A stretch of 64,000 nt of DNA, taken from positions 35,636 through 99,635 of the forward strand of contig CALTUD010000012.1 in assembly GCA_943912335.1 (NCBI GenBank), written 5' to 3'. This DNA is from an uncultured Acetobacteraceae bacterium. GTDB lineage: Bacteria > Pseudomonadota > Alphaproteobacteria > Acetobacterales > Acetobacteraceae. Positions within the stretch are counted from its first letter, which is position 1; the number at the start of each line of letters is the position of its first letter. A program made the position numbers and the translations under genes. The notes under the pieces are model-generated. The model ran no database searches. It was not told the DNA's origin and saw only the letters and a program-made list of their open reading frames with translations. Shown one piece after another: positions 33,272 to 42,725 of this stretch.

Positions 33272-34327
33272 TCATTCCTCCTGCGCCAGCAGGGTCGCCT
33301 GCTCGTCCGCCGCCAGCGCGTCGACGAACTCATCGAATTCGCCCTGCATCACCCGGTCGATCTTGTAGAGGGTCAGGTTGATGCGATGGTCGGACACCCG
33401 CCCTTGCGGGAAATTATAGGTGCGGATGCGCTCCGAGCGGTCGCCGGTGCCCACCTGCGATTTGCGATCCGCCGCACGCTCGGACGCCGCCTGCGCACGC
33501 TGGCCCTCGTAGAGACGCGCCCGCAGGATCTTCATCGCCTTGGCGCGGTTCTTGTGCTGCGACCGCTCCTCCTGCATCGCGACCACGATGCCGGTCGGCA
33601 GATGGGTGATGCGTACGGCGCTTTCGGTCTTGTTGACGTGCTGCCCGCCGGCCCCCGAGGCACGATACACGTCGATGCGCAGATCGCTCTCGTTGACGGA
33701 GACATCGACCTCCTCCGCTTCCGGCAGCACCGCCACGGTCACGGTCGAGGTATGGATACGCCCCTGCGATTCGGTCGCCGGCACGCGCTGCACGCGATGG
33801 ACGCCGGACTCGTATTTCAGCTTCGCGAACACGCCGCGCCCGTTAATGGTGGCGATCGCGCCGCGCAGCCCGCCGAGTTCGCTCTCGTCGTAATCCATCA
33901 GCTCGAAGCTGTAGCCGTGCAGTTCGGCGAATTTCCGATAGGCGCCGAACAGCTCGGCCGCGAACAGGCCGGCCTCGTCGCCACCGGCGGCGGGACGGAT
34001 TTCCAGAATGGCGCTGCGCGCGTCGGCCTCGTCCTTGGGCAGCAGCGCGAGACGGATCTCGTGACGCAGGCCGGGAAGTTCGGCGGTCAGCCGGTCCCGT
34101 TCGGCTTCCGCCAGCTCCCGCATGTCCGGATCGGCCAGCAGCGCCTCGGCGTCGCGCAACTCCTTCTCCGCCGCGCGCAGGGCGCCGACGCGGTCCACCA
34201 GCGGTCCCAGCTCGGCGAATTCGCGCGACGCCTTGGTGAAGGCCTCGCCGCTCAACGTACCGGACAGCATCGCCTGCAGCTCGTCGGCACGCGCGACGAT
34301 CCGGTCCAGCCGGTCCTCGAACCTCAT
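33272..34327 (-). CDS. prfA: Peptide chain release factor 1
   Basis: RF1 reads UAA and UAG stop codons and triggers peptide release. The protein has 351 residues. Visible are the codon-recognition PAT motif (RVPATESQGRIHTSTVTVAV) and the catalytic GGQ in ASGAGGQHVNKTESAV, followed by MQEERSQHKNRAKAM. It overlaps hisS by four bases (ATGA at 34324-34327) and is co-transcribed with it. Confidence 0.97.
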   Translation of the reverse strand: MRFEDRLDRIVARADELQAMLSGTLSGEAFTKASREFAELGPLVDRVGALRAAEKELRDAEALLADPDMRELAEAERDRLTAELPGLRHEIRLALLPKDEADARSAILEIRPAAGGDEAGLFAAELFGAYRKFAELHGYSFELMDYDESELGGLRGAIATINGRGVFAKLKYESGVHRVQRVPATESQGRIHTSTVTVAVLPEAEEVDVSVNESDLRIDVYRASGAGGQHVNKTESAVRITHLPTGIVVAMQEERSQHKNRAKAMKILRARLYEGQRAQAASERAADRKSQVGTGDRSERIRTYNFPQGRVSDHRINLTLYKIDRVMQGEFDEFVDALAADEQATLLAQEE

Positions 34328-35577
34328 TGCGCCGAACCGGCTCCCGCGATCCGGGCGGCCAGATCCTGGATCGGCACCTCGTCCTGGGTGCCGTCGGACA
34401 GGTTCTTGAGTTGCACCACGCCGCGCGCCGCCTCGCTCTCGCCGACGATCACCGCGAACGGCGCGTCGATGCGGTTGGCTCGCTCCATGCGCTTCTTCAG
34501 ATTGCCGCGATACGCCATCTCGGCGCGCAGACCGGCCGCGCGCAGGGTCTGCATCACCTGCGCCGCCACCGCCTGAGCCGCGTCGCCGACCGGCACCACG
34601 GCGATGCCGCTCGGCGCCGCAGGCGCCTGATCCAGCAGCATGGACAGGCGCTCGACGCCCGCCGCCCAGCCGATCGCCGGCGTCTGCGGACCGCCCATAT
34701 CGGCCACGAGACCGTCATAGCGTCCGCCGGCCAGAACCGTGCCCTGCGCGCCCAGCTTCTCGGTCACGAACTCGAAAGCGGTATGGCTGTAATAGTCCAG
34801 ACCGCGCACGATACGCGGATTGTGCCGGAACGCCACCCCGAACCCGTCCAGCGCGGCCCGGAGCTGATCCCAGAACGCCCGCGCCGGCTCGCTCAGAAAC
34901 GGCTCGATCAGCGGCGCATCGGCCACCAGCGCCTGATCGGCAGGCGACTTGCTGTCCAGGATACGCAAGGGGTTGCGCTCCAGACGCTTGCGGCTTTCCT
35001 CCGACAGCCCCTCGGCGACGTCATGGAAATACCGCACCAGCGCGTCCCGCCAGTCGGCACGGCTCTGCGCGTCGCCCAGCGTATTCAGCTCCAGCACCAC
35101 GTCGTTCTCGAGACCGAGCGCGCGCAGGATGTCGCGTCCGAGCGCGATCGTTTCCGCATCCGCCAGCGGCTCGGCCGCACCGATCAGCTCCGCGCCGACC
35201 TGATGGAACTGACGGTAGCGCCCCTTCTGCGGCCGCTCGTAGCGGAACATCGGCCCGGCATAGAACGCCTTCTGCGGCAGGGACTGGGTCAGGCCGTTGG
35301 TGACCAGAGCCCGGCAGATCGCCGCCGTGCCTTCCGGGCGCAAGGTGATGGAATCGCCGCCCCGGTCGGGGAAGCTGTACATCTCCTTGGACACCACGTC
35401 CGAGGTCTCGCCGAGCGAACGGGAAAACACCCGCGTATCCTCGAAGATCGGGGTGACCCACTCGTCGTAGCCATAGAGGCCGGCAACGCGACGGGCGGTG
35501 TCGAGAACGTGGGCGTGGCGGCGCTGGTCCTCGCCCAGAAGGTCGCGAGTACCCCGGGCCGGCTGAATAAGTTGCAT
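34324..35577 (-). CDS. hisS: Histidyl-tRNA synthetase
   Basis: A class II synthetase of 417 residues. Class II motif 2 is FRYERPQKGRYRQFHQVGAE. The histidine-specific loop is RIVRGLDYYSHTAFEFV, and motif 3 is IGWAAGVERLSML. A C-terminal anticodon-binding domain (about 325-410) follows. The ATG at 35577 is chosen because MQLIQPARGTRDLL is the family start. It follows ispG by eight bases and is coupled to prfA. Confidence 0.97.
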   Translation of the reverse strand: MQLIQPARGTRDLLGEDQRRHAHVLDTARRVAGLYGYDEWVTPIFEDTRVFSRSLGETSDVVSKEMYSFPDRGGDSITLRPEGTAAICRALVTNGLTQSLPQKAFYAGPMFRYERPQKGRYRQFHQVGAELIGAAEPLADAETIALGRDILRALGLENDVVLELNTLGDAQSRADWRDALVRYFHDVAEGLSEESRKRLERNPLRILDSKSPADQALVADAPLIEPFLSEPARAFWDQLRAALDGFGVAFRHNPRIVRGLDYYSHTAFEFVTEKLGAQGTVLAGGRYDGLVADMGGPQTPAIGWAAGVERLSMLLDQAPAAPSGIAVVPVGDAAQAVAAQVMQTLRAAGLRAEMAYRGNLKKRMERANRIDAPFAVIVGESEAARGVVQLKNLSDGTQDEVPIQDLAARIAGAGSAQ

Positions 35578-35585
35578 GCTGTAAT

Positions 35586-36758
35586 TTATTCCGCCGCCTG
35601 TCCCGCGAGCTGAGGACGAACCCGCGAGGCTTCCGCCGCCTCTTCCGCCTTCTTGGCGTCGATCTCGCGCTGGATCACCTCGGCCTTCGCCGTCACCAGA
35701 TCGACGATGTGATCGACCATGCTTTCGGCCGGCATGGTGTGGTCCTGCTTGCCGGCGGCATAGACCATGTGACGGCCGGAGCCGCCCCCAGTGACGCCGA
35801 TATCGGTCATCAACGCTTCGCCGGGACCGTTCACCACGCAGCCGATGATCGACAAGGTGAGCGGCGTCTCGATATGGGCGAGGCGCTCTTCCAGCGTGGC
35901 CACGGTCTGGATCACGTTGAAGCCCTGACGCGCGCAGGACGGGCAAGAGATGATCTTCACGCCGCGATGGCGCAGGCCCAGCGATTTCAGGATGTCCCAG
36001 CCGACGTGGACCTCTTCCGCCGGCTCGGCGGACAGCGACACGCGCATGGTGTCGCCGATGCCGGCCCAGAGCAGGTTGCCGAGGCCGATCGCGCTCTTCA
36101 CCGTGCCTGCGCGCTTTCCGCCCGCTTCGGTGATGCCGATATGCAGCGGGTGGTCGCAGACCTCAGCGAGCTGGGTGTAGGCGGCGACAGCCAGGAACAC
36201 GTCCGAGGCCTTCACGCTGATCTTGAACTCGTGGAAGTCGAGATCCTGCAGGATCTTGGCGTGTTCGAGCGCGCTTTCCACCAGGGCGTCGGGGTTGGGC
36301 TCGCCGTATTTCTCCAGCAGGTGCCGTTCCAGCGAGCCGGCATTCACGCCGATGCGGATCGAGCAGCCATGGTCGCGGGCGGCATTCACCACCTCGCGCA
36401 CACGCTCCGGCGAGCCGATATTGCCGGGGTTAATGCGCAAACAGGCGGCGCCGGCCTGGGCGGCCTCGATGGCGCGCTTGTAGTGGAAATGGATGTCCGC
36501 GACGATCGGCACGTTCACTTCGCGCACGATCTCGGCCAGGGCGGCGGTGCTTTCCTCGTCCGGGCAGGACACGCGGACGATGTCCACGCCGGCGATCTCG
36601 GACAGGCGGATCTGGGCGATGGTCGCCGCTGCATCCGTGGTCAGCGTGTTGGTCATGGTCTGCACGCTGATCGGTGCGTCGCCGCCGACCGGCACCCGTC
36701 CGACATGGATCTGCCGGGATTTGCGGCGCTCGATCTGCTGGTACGGACGATAGCTCAT
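35586..36758 (-). CDS. ispG: 4-hydroxy-3-methylbut-2-enyl diphosphate synthase
   Basis: IspG (GcpE) is the penultimate enzyme of the MEP isoprenoid pathway and contains a 4Fe-4S cluster. The protein has 390 residues. The TIM barrel starts with SVQTMTNTLTTDAAATIAQI and has ADIHFHYKRAIEA. The C-terminal cluster domain has cysteines in SCPSCARQGF and GCVVNGPGEA. GAGGGAG precedes the ATG at 36758. It lies in a block with rodZ upstream and hisS downstream, a common arrangement. Confidence 0.97.
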   Translation of the reverse strand: MSYRPYQQIERRKSRQIHVGRVPVGGDAPISVQTMTNTLTTDAAATIAQIRLSEIAGVDIVRVSCPDEESTAALAEIVREVNVPIVADIHFHYKRAIEAAQAGAACLRINPGNIGSPERVREVVNAARDHGCSIRIGVNAGSLERHLLEKYGEPNPDALVESALEHAKILQDLDFHEFKISVKASDVFLAVAAYTQLAEVCDHPLHIGITEAGGKRAGTVKSAIGLGNLLWAGIGDTMRVSLSAEPAEEVHVGWDILKSLGLRHRGVKIISCPSCARQGFNVIQTVATLEERLAHIETPLTLSIIGCVVNGPGEALMTDIGVTGGGSGRHMVYAAGKQDHTMPAESMVDHIVDLVTAKAEVIQREIDAKKAEEAAEASRVRPQLAGQAAE

Positions 36759-36885
36759 CACGAACTCCCTCGGTCGTGCGCGTGTTCCGCACATAGATAG
36801 GCGCGAGCTGGGCAGAACAGAAGCCGCGACGGTGCCCGGGGCCCGCCCGGCTGCGCTTCCTGCCAGGAACGCGGGGTGTTGAGAA

Positions 36886-36903
36886 GCCCGGCCGGAGCCG
36901 GGC
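36886..36903 (-). terminator. Short hairpin between rodZ and ispG
   Basis: GCCCGGC/GCCGGGC form a 7-bp stem with a 4-base loop, 15 bases after the rodZ stop. On the minus strand only TTCTC follows, so it may pause rather than terminate transcription into ispG. Confidence 0.35.
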
Positions 36904-36918
36904 GCCGATGCCTCGCCC

Positions 36919-38208
36919 CTATTGCGGCGGCGCCGGCTGTTTCAGTTGCGCCCGGTTGAGGCGCTCGGTTTCGTCCTCGACCGGTGCCTGCGGCGCGTGA
37001 TGCTGCGTCGGGCGGGCACGGGGCGCCGGCTTCGGCGTCACGCTCGAATCGCCGGACGGGGTCGTGCCGTCTACAGGGGCCGGCGACGGCGTGGCCGCGT
37101 CCGGGGTGGCCGATTTGGCGGTCTTGTCGGCACTGCCGGCGATCTCGCCGCTCTTCACGGCGTCGAGCGTGAGCGGGATGCCGCGACGCACGCCGCCGAT
37201 TCGGCCCAGGACCGGGCTGGTCACCCCGCCTGCGCTGACCGTGATGCCGCCGGCATTGCCGGTGTTGAGCACCACCGTGCCGGCATCGGCCGGAACGCTC
37301 CAATGGTCGCCCGCCTGCATGACGTGATCGTAGAGCACCTTGCCGCCCGGCTGACGCACCTGCACCCAGGCATTGCCGACCGCGTTCAGGGTGACGGTCT
37401 TTGCGTCGGCCCCGTCCGCGACGGAGGGTGTCGCATCGGTCGCCGGTGTCGCCGCACCGTTCACGCCCGTGGCGGTCTGGGCCGTGCCTGTGGCCGGGAC
37501 GGTGGATGCGGGGGCGCCGGTCGTGGCGGCATTCGGCTGCGCAGCGACCGCCGGGGACGTGGCCGGATGCTGCAGATCGGCGGCCACGCCAGCAGTTTCC
37601 GGATTGGCGGCAGGTTTCTGCGCAGTCGTGTCGGCAGGCTTGTTGTCGGTGGTGGGCGGCAGCGGCGACGGGGTCTGACCCGGGCCCGGCATCACGGTCG
37701 CCACCTGCGGCGAGGGGCCGTGACCGTTGCTGTTGGCGTAGGGCGACAAGGCTTCCGGCACCGGCGGCACCGTATGCGCCTCGTGAGTGGAACGGCCGCC
37801 CAGCTCGTACCAGCCGACATAGGCGCCGACCACCATCACCACGCCCAGCAGCACGATCGCACCGGCCGGAACGCCGCGCTCCGGCACCGGCACCGGAAAG
37901 GACAGCTCCGGCTTGCGCGTGACGTCCTTGGTTTCGCCCCGGAAGCGGCGCAGCATGTCGTCCGCATCCAGGCCCAGCGCGCCGGAATAGGTGCGCAGGA
38001 AGGCCATCGCATAGGCGCCGCCGGGGATCTTGGCGGGCTGCCCGGCTTCCAGCGCCTCCAGATAGGATTGCCGGATGCGCAGCCATGCCGCCACGTCCGG
38101 CAGCGTCCAGCCGAGCTGTTCGCGACGCGTGCGCAACGCGTCGCCCACCGGCAGGCGCGAGATGTCGGTGGGGATTTCCGTACCGGTCTGGTCGCCGCTG
38201 CTGGCCAT
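36919..38208 (-). CDS. rodZ: RodZ-like cytoskeletal membrane protein (HTH + DUF4115)
   Basis: A 429-residue bitopic protein linking MreB to the wall-synthesis machinery. The N-terminal helix-turn-helix contains LRTRREQLGWTLPDVAAWLR and YLEALEAGQPAKIPGGAYAM. A membrane helix follows near residues 113-135 (AGAIVLLGVVMVVGAYVGWY). A long Pro/Ala/Thr-rich periplasmic linker leads to a DUF4115 domain (about residues 270-355, NAVGNAWVQVRQPGGKVLYD), and a low-complexity tail ends the protein. Placement upstream of ispG is typical. Confidence 0.88.
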   Translation of the reverse strand: MASSGDQTGTEIPTDISRLPVGDALRTRREQLGWTLPDVAAWLRIRQSYLEALEAGQPAKIPGGAYAMAFLRTYSGALGLDADDMLRRFRGETKDVTRKPELSFPVPVPERGVPAGAIVLLGVVMVVGAYVGWYELGGRSTHEAHTVPPVPEALSPYANSNGHGPSPQVATVMPGPGQTPSPLPPTTDNKPADTTAQKPAANPETAGVAADLQHPATSPAVAAQPNAATTGAPASTVPATGTAQTATGVNGAATPATDATPSVADGADAKTVTLNAVGNAWVQVRQPGGKVLYDHVMQAGDHWSVPADAGTVVLNTGNAGGITVSAGGVTSPVLGRIGGVRRGIPLTLDAVKSGEIAGSADKTAKSATPDAATPSPAPVDGTTPSGDSSVTPKPAPRARPTQHHAPQAPVEDETERLNRAQLKQPAPPQ

Positions 38209-38216
38209 ACGAGTCC

Positions 38217-39293
38217 TCAGTGCGTGCCGGAAGGTGCTGCGTTCCGCGTCATGGCGTTGCGCAGCATCAGCGATTGCAGCGCCTGCTCCAGCAGCTCGTC
38301 AAGAATCTCCGGGATCGGCTGGATCCGCGTGACCATGCCGACCGATTGTCCGGCCATGACCGAGCCGCCCTCGACATCGCCATCGATCACCGCACGCCGG
38401 AGCGAGCCCGCCCAGAAATGCTCGATCTCGAGTTGGGCCGCTTCGCGCGTCACTTCGCCGGCCTGGAAGCGGCGCACCGTTTCTGCCTGATGCACCATGA
38501 AGCGGCGCGTTCCGTCATTCACCAGACCACGCACCGGGATCACCGGAAAGCGCTCGTCGAGCTGTACCGAGGGCAGCGCGTCGCGTGCCGCCGCGCGCAC
38601 GAAAGCCTGCTTGAAACGCTCATGGGCGATGCTTTCGGTCGAAGCGGCGAAGCGCGTGCCGAGCTGCGCACCGGCTGCGCCCATTTCCAGCATGGCCAGG
38701 ATGGAGTCGCCGCGGCCGAGGCCGCCGGCCACGAACACCGGCACGTCGCGGATGAACGGGAGCACCTCCTGCGCCAGCACCGTCAGCGAAACCGGGCCGA
38801 TATGGCCGCCGGCTTCGGAGCCTTCGATCACCAGCGCATCGGCACCGAGCTTGATCAGGCGCTTGGCCATTACCAGGGCCGGAGCGAAGCCGACCACCTT
38901 GGCGCCGCCATCCTTGATCGCCCGCATCCCCGCGCCCGACGGCACGCCGCCTGCCAGCACCACATGGCCGATTCCGGCTTTGGTGCAGACGCCGATCAGG
39001 TCGTCGAGCTGCGGGTGCATGGTGATGAGGTTCACGCCGAACGGCTTGCTCGTCATCGCCTGTGTGGCGGCGATCTCGCGTTCCAGCAGCTCGGGGCTCA
39101 TCGCGCCGCAGGCGATCACGCCGAAGCCGCCTGCATTGGAGATGGCGGACACCAGATGGTGCTCGCTGACCCAGCTCATCGCGCCGCCCAGGATGGCGAG
39201 TTCGGTGCCGAGAAAGGCCCTTCCCTTCGCCCAAAGCGCGTCGAGCTGCGCCCTCGCGGCTGCGCGGTCGGCCTCGCCGAACCCGGCGGTCAT
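38217..39293 (-). CDS. Nitronate monooxygenase-family flavoprotein
   Basis: An FMN-dependent TIM-barrel enzyme of about 358 residues. The family motifs are LGGAMSWVSEHHLVSAISNA, GGFGVIACGAMSPELLEREI, DALVIEGSEAGGHIG and AGGLGRGDSILAML. It could be a nitronate monooxygenase (2-nitropropane dioxygenase) or a FabK-like enoyl-ACP reductase. Sequence alone favours the former only slightly. Three in-frame ATGs (39317, 39308, 39293) are possible, and the last avoids overlapping lysC. It is followed nine bases later by rodZ. Confidence 0.8.
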   Translation of the reverse strand: MTAGFGEADRAAARAQLDALWAKGRAFLGTELAILGGAMSWVSEHHLVSAISNAGGFGVIACGAMSPELLEREIAATQAMTSKPFGVNLITMHPQLDDLIGVCTKAGIGHVVLAGGVPSGAGMRAIKDGGAKVVGFAPALVMAKRLIKLGADALVIEGSEAGGHIGPVSLTVLAQEVLPFIRDVPVFVAGGLGRGDSILAMLEMGAAGAQLGTRFAASTESIAHERFKQAFVRAAARDALPSVQLDERFPVIPVRGLVNDGTRRFMVHQAETVRRFQAGEVTREAAQLEIEHFWAGSLRRAVIDGDVEGGSVMAGQSVGMVTRIQPIPEILDELLEQALQSLMLRNAMTRNAAPSGTH

Positions 39294-39297
39294 CGCC

Positions 39298-40551
39298 TCA
39301 GCCGACATCGAGGCCATAGGCGCTGTGCAGGGCGCGAACGGCGAGCTCGGTGTATTCCACCGCGATTAGCACGCTCACCTTGATCTCGCTGGTGGAGATC
39401 ACCTGGATGTTGATGGAGCGGTCCGACAGGGTGCGGAACATGGTGTTGGCGACGCCCGCATGGGAGCGCATGCCGACGCCGACCACGCTGATCTTGGCCA
39501 CATCCGGATCGGTGAGCATCTCGCCGTACTGGATCACGCCATGGGCCGCTTCCAGCACCTGGATCGCGCGGGCGAGATCGGTCTTGCCCACGGTGAAGGT
39601 CATGTCGGTGGTGCCGTCGGCGCCCGTGCTCTGCACGATCATGTCGACATTGACGTTGGCGTCGGCGAGCGGGCCGAACACGGACGCCGCCACACCCGGA
39701 CGGTCCGGCACCTTGCGCACGGTGACCTTGGCGTCGTCCCTGGAATAGGCGATGCCCGCGACAATTTCCTTTTCCACGATCTCGTCCTCATCCACCACCA
39801 GGGTGCCGGGCAGCAACGCGCCGGTCTCGTTCTCGTAAGGCGCCGGGCCGTCGTCGAAGCTCGACAGGACCTGGACCCGCACCCGTTCCTTCATCGCCAG
39901 CTCGACCGAGCGGGTCTGCAGCACCTTTGCGCCGACCGAGGCCAGCTCCAGCATCTCTTCGTAGGCGATCTTCTCCAGCCTGCGCGCGCGCGGCACGATG
40001 CGCGGATCGGTGGTGTAGATGCCGTCCACATCCGTATAGATGTCGCAGCGATCCGCCTTCAGCGCGGCGGCGAGCGCCACCGCGGAGGTATCGGAACCGC
40101 CGCGGCCCAGCGTGGTGACGCGATTGTCCGGGCCGATGCCCTGGAAGCCGGCAACGACCGGCACCTGCCCGGACCGCATGCGGGCGATCAGGGTTTCGCC
40201 CTCGATATGCTCGATGCGGGCTTTGCCGTGTGCGCCGTCCGTGCGCAGCGGGATCTGCCAGCCGCTCCACGAGCGCGCATCCACGCCCGCCGTCTGCAGC
40301 GCGATCGCCAGAAGTCCGCTGGTGACCTGCTCGCCGGTGGCCACCACCGCGTCGTATTCGCGCGCGTCGTGCAGCGGCGACAAAGCCTGGCAATAGCCGA
40401 CGAGCTGGTTGGTGACGCCGGACATGGCGGAGACCACCACCGCGACCTCATCGCCGATCTCGACCTGACGTTTGACGCGCTCCGCCACCGCACGAATACG
40501 GTCGAGGTCGGCCACCGAGGTGCCGCCGAACTTCATCACGATGCGGGCCAT
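39298..40551 (-). CDS. lysC: Aspartate kinase
   Basis: A 417-residue kinase that phosphorylates aspartate, the first step toward Lys, Thr and Met. The catalytic domain starts MARIVMKFGGTSVADLDRIR and has VTTLGRGGSDTSAVALAAAL and CDIYTDVDGIYTTDPR. Two ACT domains at the C-terminus (from about residue 265) bind feedback inhibitors. The ATG at 40551 fits the invariant N-terminus, and the frame upstream has no similarity. It is the first gene of a minus-strand block that continues with the NMO gene and rodZ. Confidence 0.97.
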   Translation of the reverse strand: MARIVMKFGGTSVADLDRIRAVAERVKRQVEIGDEVAVVVSAMSGVTNQLVGYCQALSPLHDAREYDAVVATGEQVTSGLLAIALQTAGVDARSWSGWQIPLRTDGAHGKARIEHIEGETLIARMRSGQVPVVAGFQGIGPDNRVTTLGRGGSDTSAVALAAALKADRCDIYTDVDGIYTTDPRIVPRARRLEKIAYEEMLELASVGAKVLQTRSVELAMKERVRVQVLSSFDDGPAPYENETGALLPGTLVVDEDEIVEKEIVAGIAYSRDDAKVTVRKVPDRPGVAASVFGPLADANVNVDMIVQSTGADGTTDMTFTVGKTDLARAIQVLEAAHGVIQYGEMLTDPDVAKISVVGVGMRSHAGVANTMFRTLSDRSINIQVISTSEIKVSVLIAVEYTELAVRALHSAYGLDVG

Positions 40552-40673
40552 GAACCATCCACTCCGGTGGACACCGACACCGCTCCGGTGCGGGGCAACG
40601 AACAGAAAAGCGTCCACGCGTTGCAGCCGGCCGCCTGGCGGGTCACATAGCTTTCCCGCGAACGAGCAGCAAC

Positions 40674-41429
40674 ATGCAACAGCCACAAACGAGCCACCCT
40701 TCCACCGTATCCCCGGACGAGATCGCCCGTTTCGGCCGGCTCGCCGCCGAATGGTGGGACCCGCGCGGGCCGATGCGCCCCTTGCACGCGATGAATCCAC
40801 TGCGGATCGGCTGGGCCGGGGCGCGGCTGTCGCGGCTGCGCCCGGCCGATGGCGAGCGGCTGCGCGTGCTCGATCTGGGTTGCGGCGCCGGTCTGGCCAG
40901 CGAGGCGCTGGCGGCGCGCGGCTTCGACGTTCTCGGCGTGGACGCGTCGGCGGAGGCGATCGAAGCGGCGAAGACGCATGCCGCGCTGGGAGAATGGACG
41001 GGGCAAGGCGGTGCTCTGCGGTATCGCGCCTGCGACGGCGAAACGCTGCGGGCCGAAGGAGAGCGGTTCGATGCCGTGTGTTCGCTGGAGGTGATCGAGC
41101 ACGCGACGAACCCGGCCGGTTTCCTGCGGCTGATCGCGTCGCTGGTGCGTCCGGGCGGTCTGGCGATCGTGTCGACGCTGAACCGCACCGTGCGCTCGCT
41201 GGCCACCGCCAAGATCGGTGCGGAATATATCGCCCGGCTGCTGCCGGCCGGCACGCATGACTGGCGCCGGTTCATCTCGCCGGCGGAGTTGCAGCGCCAT
41301 GCCGCCGAGGCCGGGCTGCGCGTGTCGGACATTGCCGGGATGACGCCGCGCTGGGGCAACCCGTCCGGCGGCTGGCGCGAAAGCCGAGATCTGTCGGTGA
41401 ACTACATCGCCGCCCTGTCGGCGGACTGA
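40674..41429 (+). CDS. ubiG: Ubiquinone biosynthesis O-methyltransferase
   Basis: UbiG performs both O-methylations of ubiquinone synthesis. The protein has 251 residues. Its start, EIARFGRLAAEWWDPRGPMR, is followed by the family signature LHAMNPLRIGW. The SAM motif is VLDLGCGAGLASEALAARGF, then CSLEVIEHATNPAGFL and the membrane-binding region STLNRTVRSLATAKIGAEYI. It is divergent from lysC across a 122-base gap in which no clear promoter was picked out. Confidence 0.96.
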   Translation: MQQPQTSHPSTVSPDEIARFGRLAAEWWDPRGPMRPLHAMNPLRIGWAGARLSRLRPADGERLRVLDLGCGAGLASEALAARGFDVLGVDASAEAIEAAKTHAALGEWTGQGGALRYRACDGETLRAEGERFDAVCSLEVIEHATNPAGFLRLIASLVRPGGLAIVSTLNRTVRSLATAKIGAEYIARLLPAGTHDWRRFISPAELQRHAAEAGLRVSDIAGMTPRWGNPSGGWRESRDLSVNYIAALSAD

Positions 41430-41435
41430 GGCGGA

Positions 41436-41918
41436 TCAGGGCAGTTTGCAGGCGGCGCCGATCGGACCCGCATAGCGGGTCCATTGCTGCGTCTGCCCGA
41501 GAATGGGCAGCAGCAGATACCCATGCAGCTTGAGGATGCCGGGTTTGGGCGACCAGATCGTGGCCTGATAGCGGTGGTTGTTGTCCGGATCGCGGATGGT
41601 GCCGTGCCAACGGCCCGGTTCGTCCGTGGGGACGAAGCCCTCAAGCAGGGTGAGGCCGCATTGCGGATGGTGGTCCGTGTCGGTGGGCATGACGCCGGAA
41701 TAGCGCATGCCGACGAGCTGGCCGCAGAGCACGGCGCCGCAATGCCGGATCTCGAACACGCCGTCGGAGTCGCGCGTGAGCCAGCGGCCGAGCACGGGTT
41801 CGGCCGGATCGGGTGCCGCGAGGACGGGGACGGCGGCGCCCATGCAGAAGCTCGCGACGATGGCCAGCACGATGCCGCGCAGCCGAGACGTGCGGATCGC
41901 TGTATCGAGGGGCGGCAT
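41436..41918 (-). CDS. DUF2147 secreted protein
   Basis: A 160-residue protein with an N-terminal signal peptide (LRGIVLAIVASFCMGAAVPV, then LAA). A DUF2147 beta-barrel domain follows: PVLGRWLTRDSDGVFEIRHC, DPDNNHRYQATIWSPKPGIL, LKLHGYLLLPILGQTQQW. The fold is lipocalin-like and the ligand is unknown. The start at 41918 is one base away from the stop of the upstream DUF1178 gene, so they are probably one transcript. Confidence 0.85.
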   Translation of the reverse strand: MPPLDTAIRTSRLRGIVLAIVASFCMGAAVPVLAAPDPAEPVLGRWLTRDSDGVFEIRHCGAVLCGQLVGMRYSGVMPTDTDHHPQCGLTLLEGFVPTDEPGRWHGTIRDPDNNHRYQATIWSPKPGILKLHGYLLLPILGQTQQWTRYAGPIGAACKLP

Positions 41919-41919
41919 T

Positions 41920-42387
41920 CTAGCCGTCCGCCGATCGCAGCCAGGGAATCGCGACCACCTCGACACCTGCGTCTTCCAGCGCCTCGCGATCGCTTTCGGT
42001 GGTACTGCCGTAGATGCCGCGCTCTTCCGCATCGCCGTGATGGATGCGGATCGCCTCCTCGGCGAAGCGGTCGCCCATGTTCTCGCAATTCCGCTCCACC
42101 TCGGCACGGATCCGTTGCAGCGCCGCGCGGAGAGCATCGGGCAGAGCGGGCATACCGGCCACGGAAGCGGAGGGCGCGGCCGTCGCCGGCGGCGCGGAGG
42201 GCGGCACGGGAGCCGCGTTCCGGCTGCTGCGCACGGCGGGCGCCATCATGCCGCGCTCGACGCCCCTGGTGCCGCAGAACGGGCAGTTCAGGAGTCCGCC
42301 GGCTGCCTGCTCGTCGAACGCGACGCTGCTGCGGAACCAGCCTTCGAAGGCATGGCCGGCATCGCAACGGAGCTGGTAGTGGATCAC
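41920..42387 (-). CDS. DUF1178 family protein
   Basis: A 155-residue protein starting at GTG (MIHYQLRCDAGHAFEGWFRS). Two Cys pairs (RCDAGH and NCPFCG) resemble a zinc ribbon. A Pro/Ala linker separates this from the C-terminal conserved part (ALRAALQRIRAEVERNCENM, then GDRFAEEAIRIHHGDAEERG and IYGSTTESDREALEDAG). The family is alphaproteobacterial and uncharacterised. It sits downstream of grxC with a 16-base gap. Confidence 0.88.
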   Translation of the reverse strand: MIHYQLRCDAGHAFEGWFRSSVAFDEQAAGGLLNCPFCGTRGVERGMMAPAVRSSRNAAPVPPSAPPATAAPSASVAGMPALPDALRAALQRIRAEVERNCENMGDRFAEEAIRIHHGDAEERGIYGSTTESDREALEDAGVEVVAIPWLRSADG

Positions 42388-42403
42388 GCTGTGGAACTCT
42401 CGA

Positions 42404-42661
42404 TCAGGCGGCCAGAAGCGGATCGAGTCCGCCCGTGCGGTTCAGGGCCATCAGATCGTCGCAGCCGCCGATATGCCGTCCGTCGATGAAGATCTGCGGC
42501 ACGCTGGTGCGTCCGGAACGCTCGCGGGACTGGGCGCGCTCCGGGGAGCCGCCTGGCGCGTCGATCTCGGTGAAGGCCACGCCCTTCTGCTGCAGCAGCG
42601 CGACCGCGCGCGTGCAATAAGGGCACCCCCACTGCGTATAGATTTCGACCACCGCCATCAC
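42404..42661 (-). CDS. grxC: Glutaredoxin 3
   Basis: A dithiol glutaredoxin of 85 residues that reduces disulfides with glutathione. The active site is WGCPYCTRA. The glutathione-binding TSVPQIFIDGRHIGGCDDL follows. A tandem ATG start (42661 or 42658) is present. The cluster comF, grxC, DUF1178 is common in alphaproteobacteria. Confidence 0.95.
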   Translation of the reverse strand: MMAVVEIYTQWGCPYCTRAVALLQQKGVAFTEIDAPGGSPERAQSRERSGRTSVPQIFIDGRHIGGCDDLMALNRTGGLDPLLAA

Positions 42662-42725
42662 ATCACCCCGGATATCGCAGCGACAGAAATTGCGTGCCGC
42701 CTCGCGCCTGACAAGTCCTGCCGGT

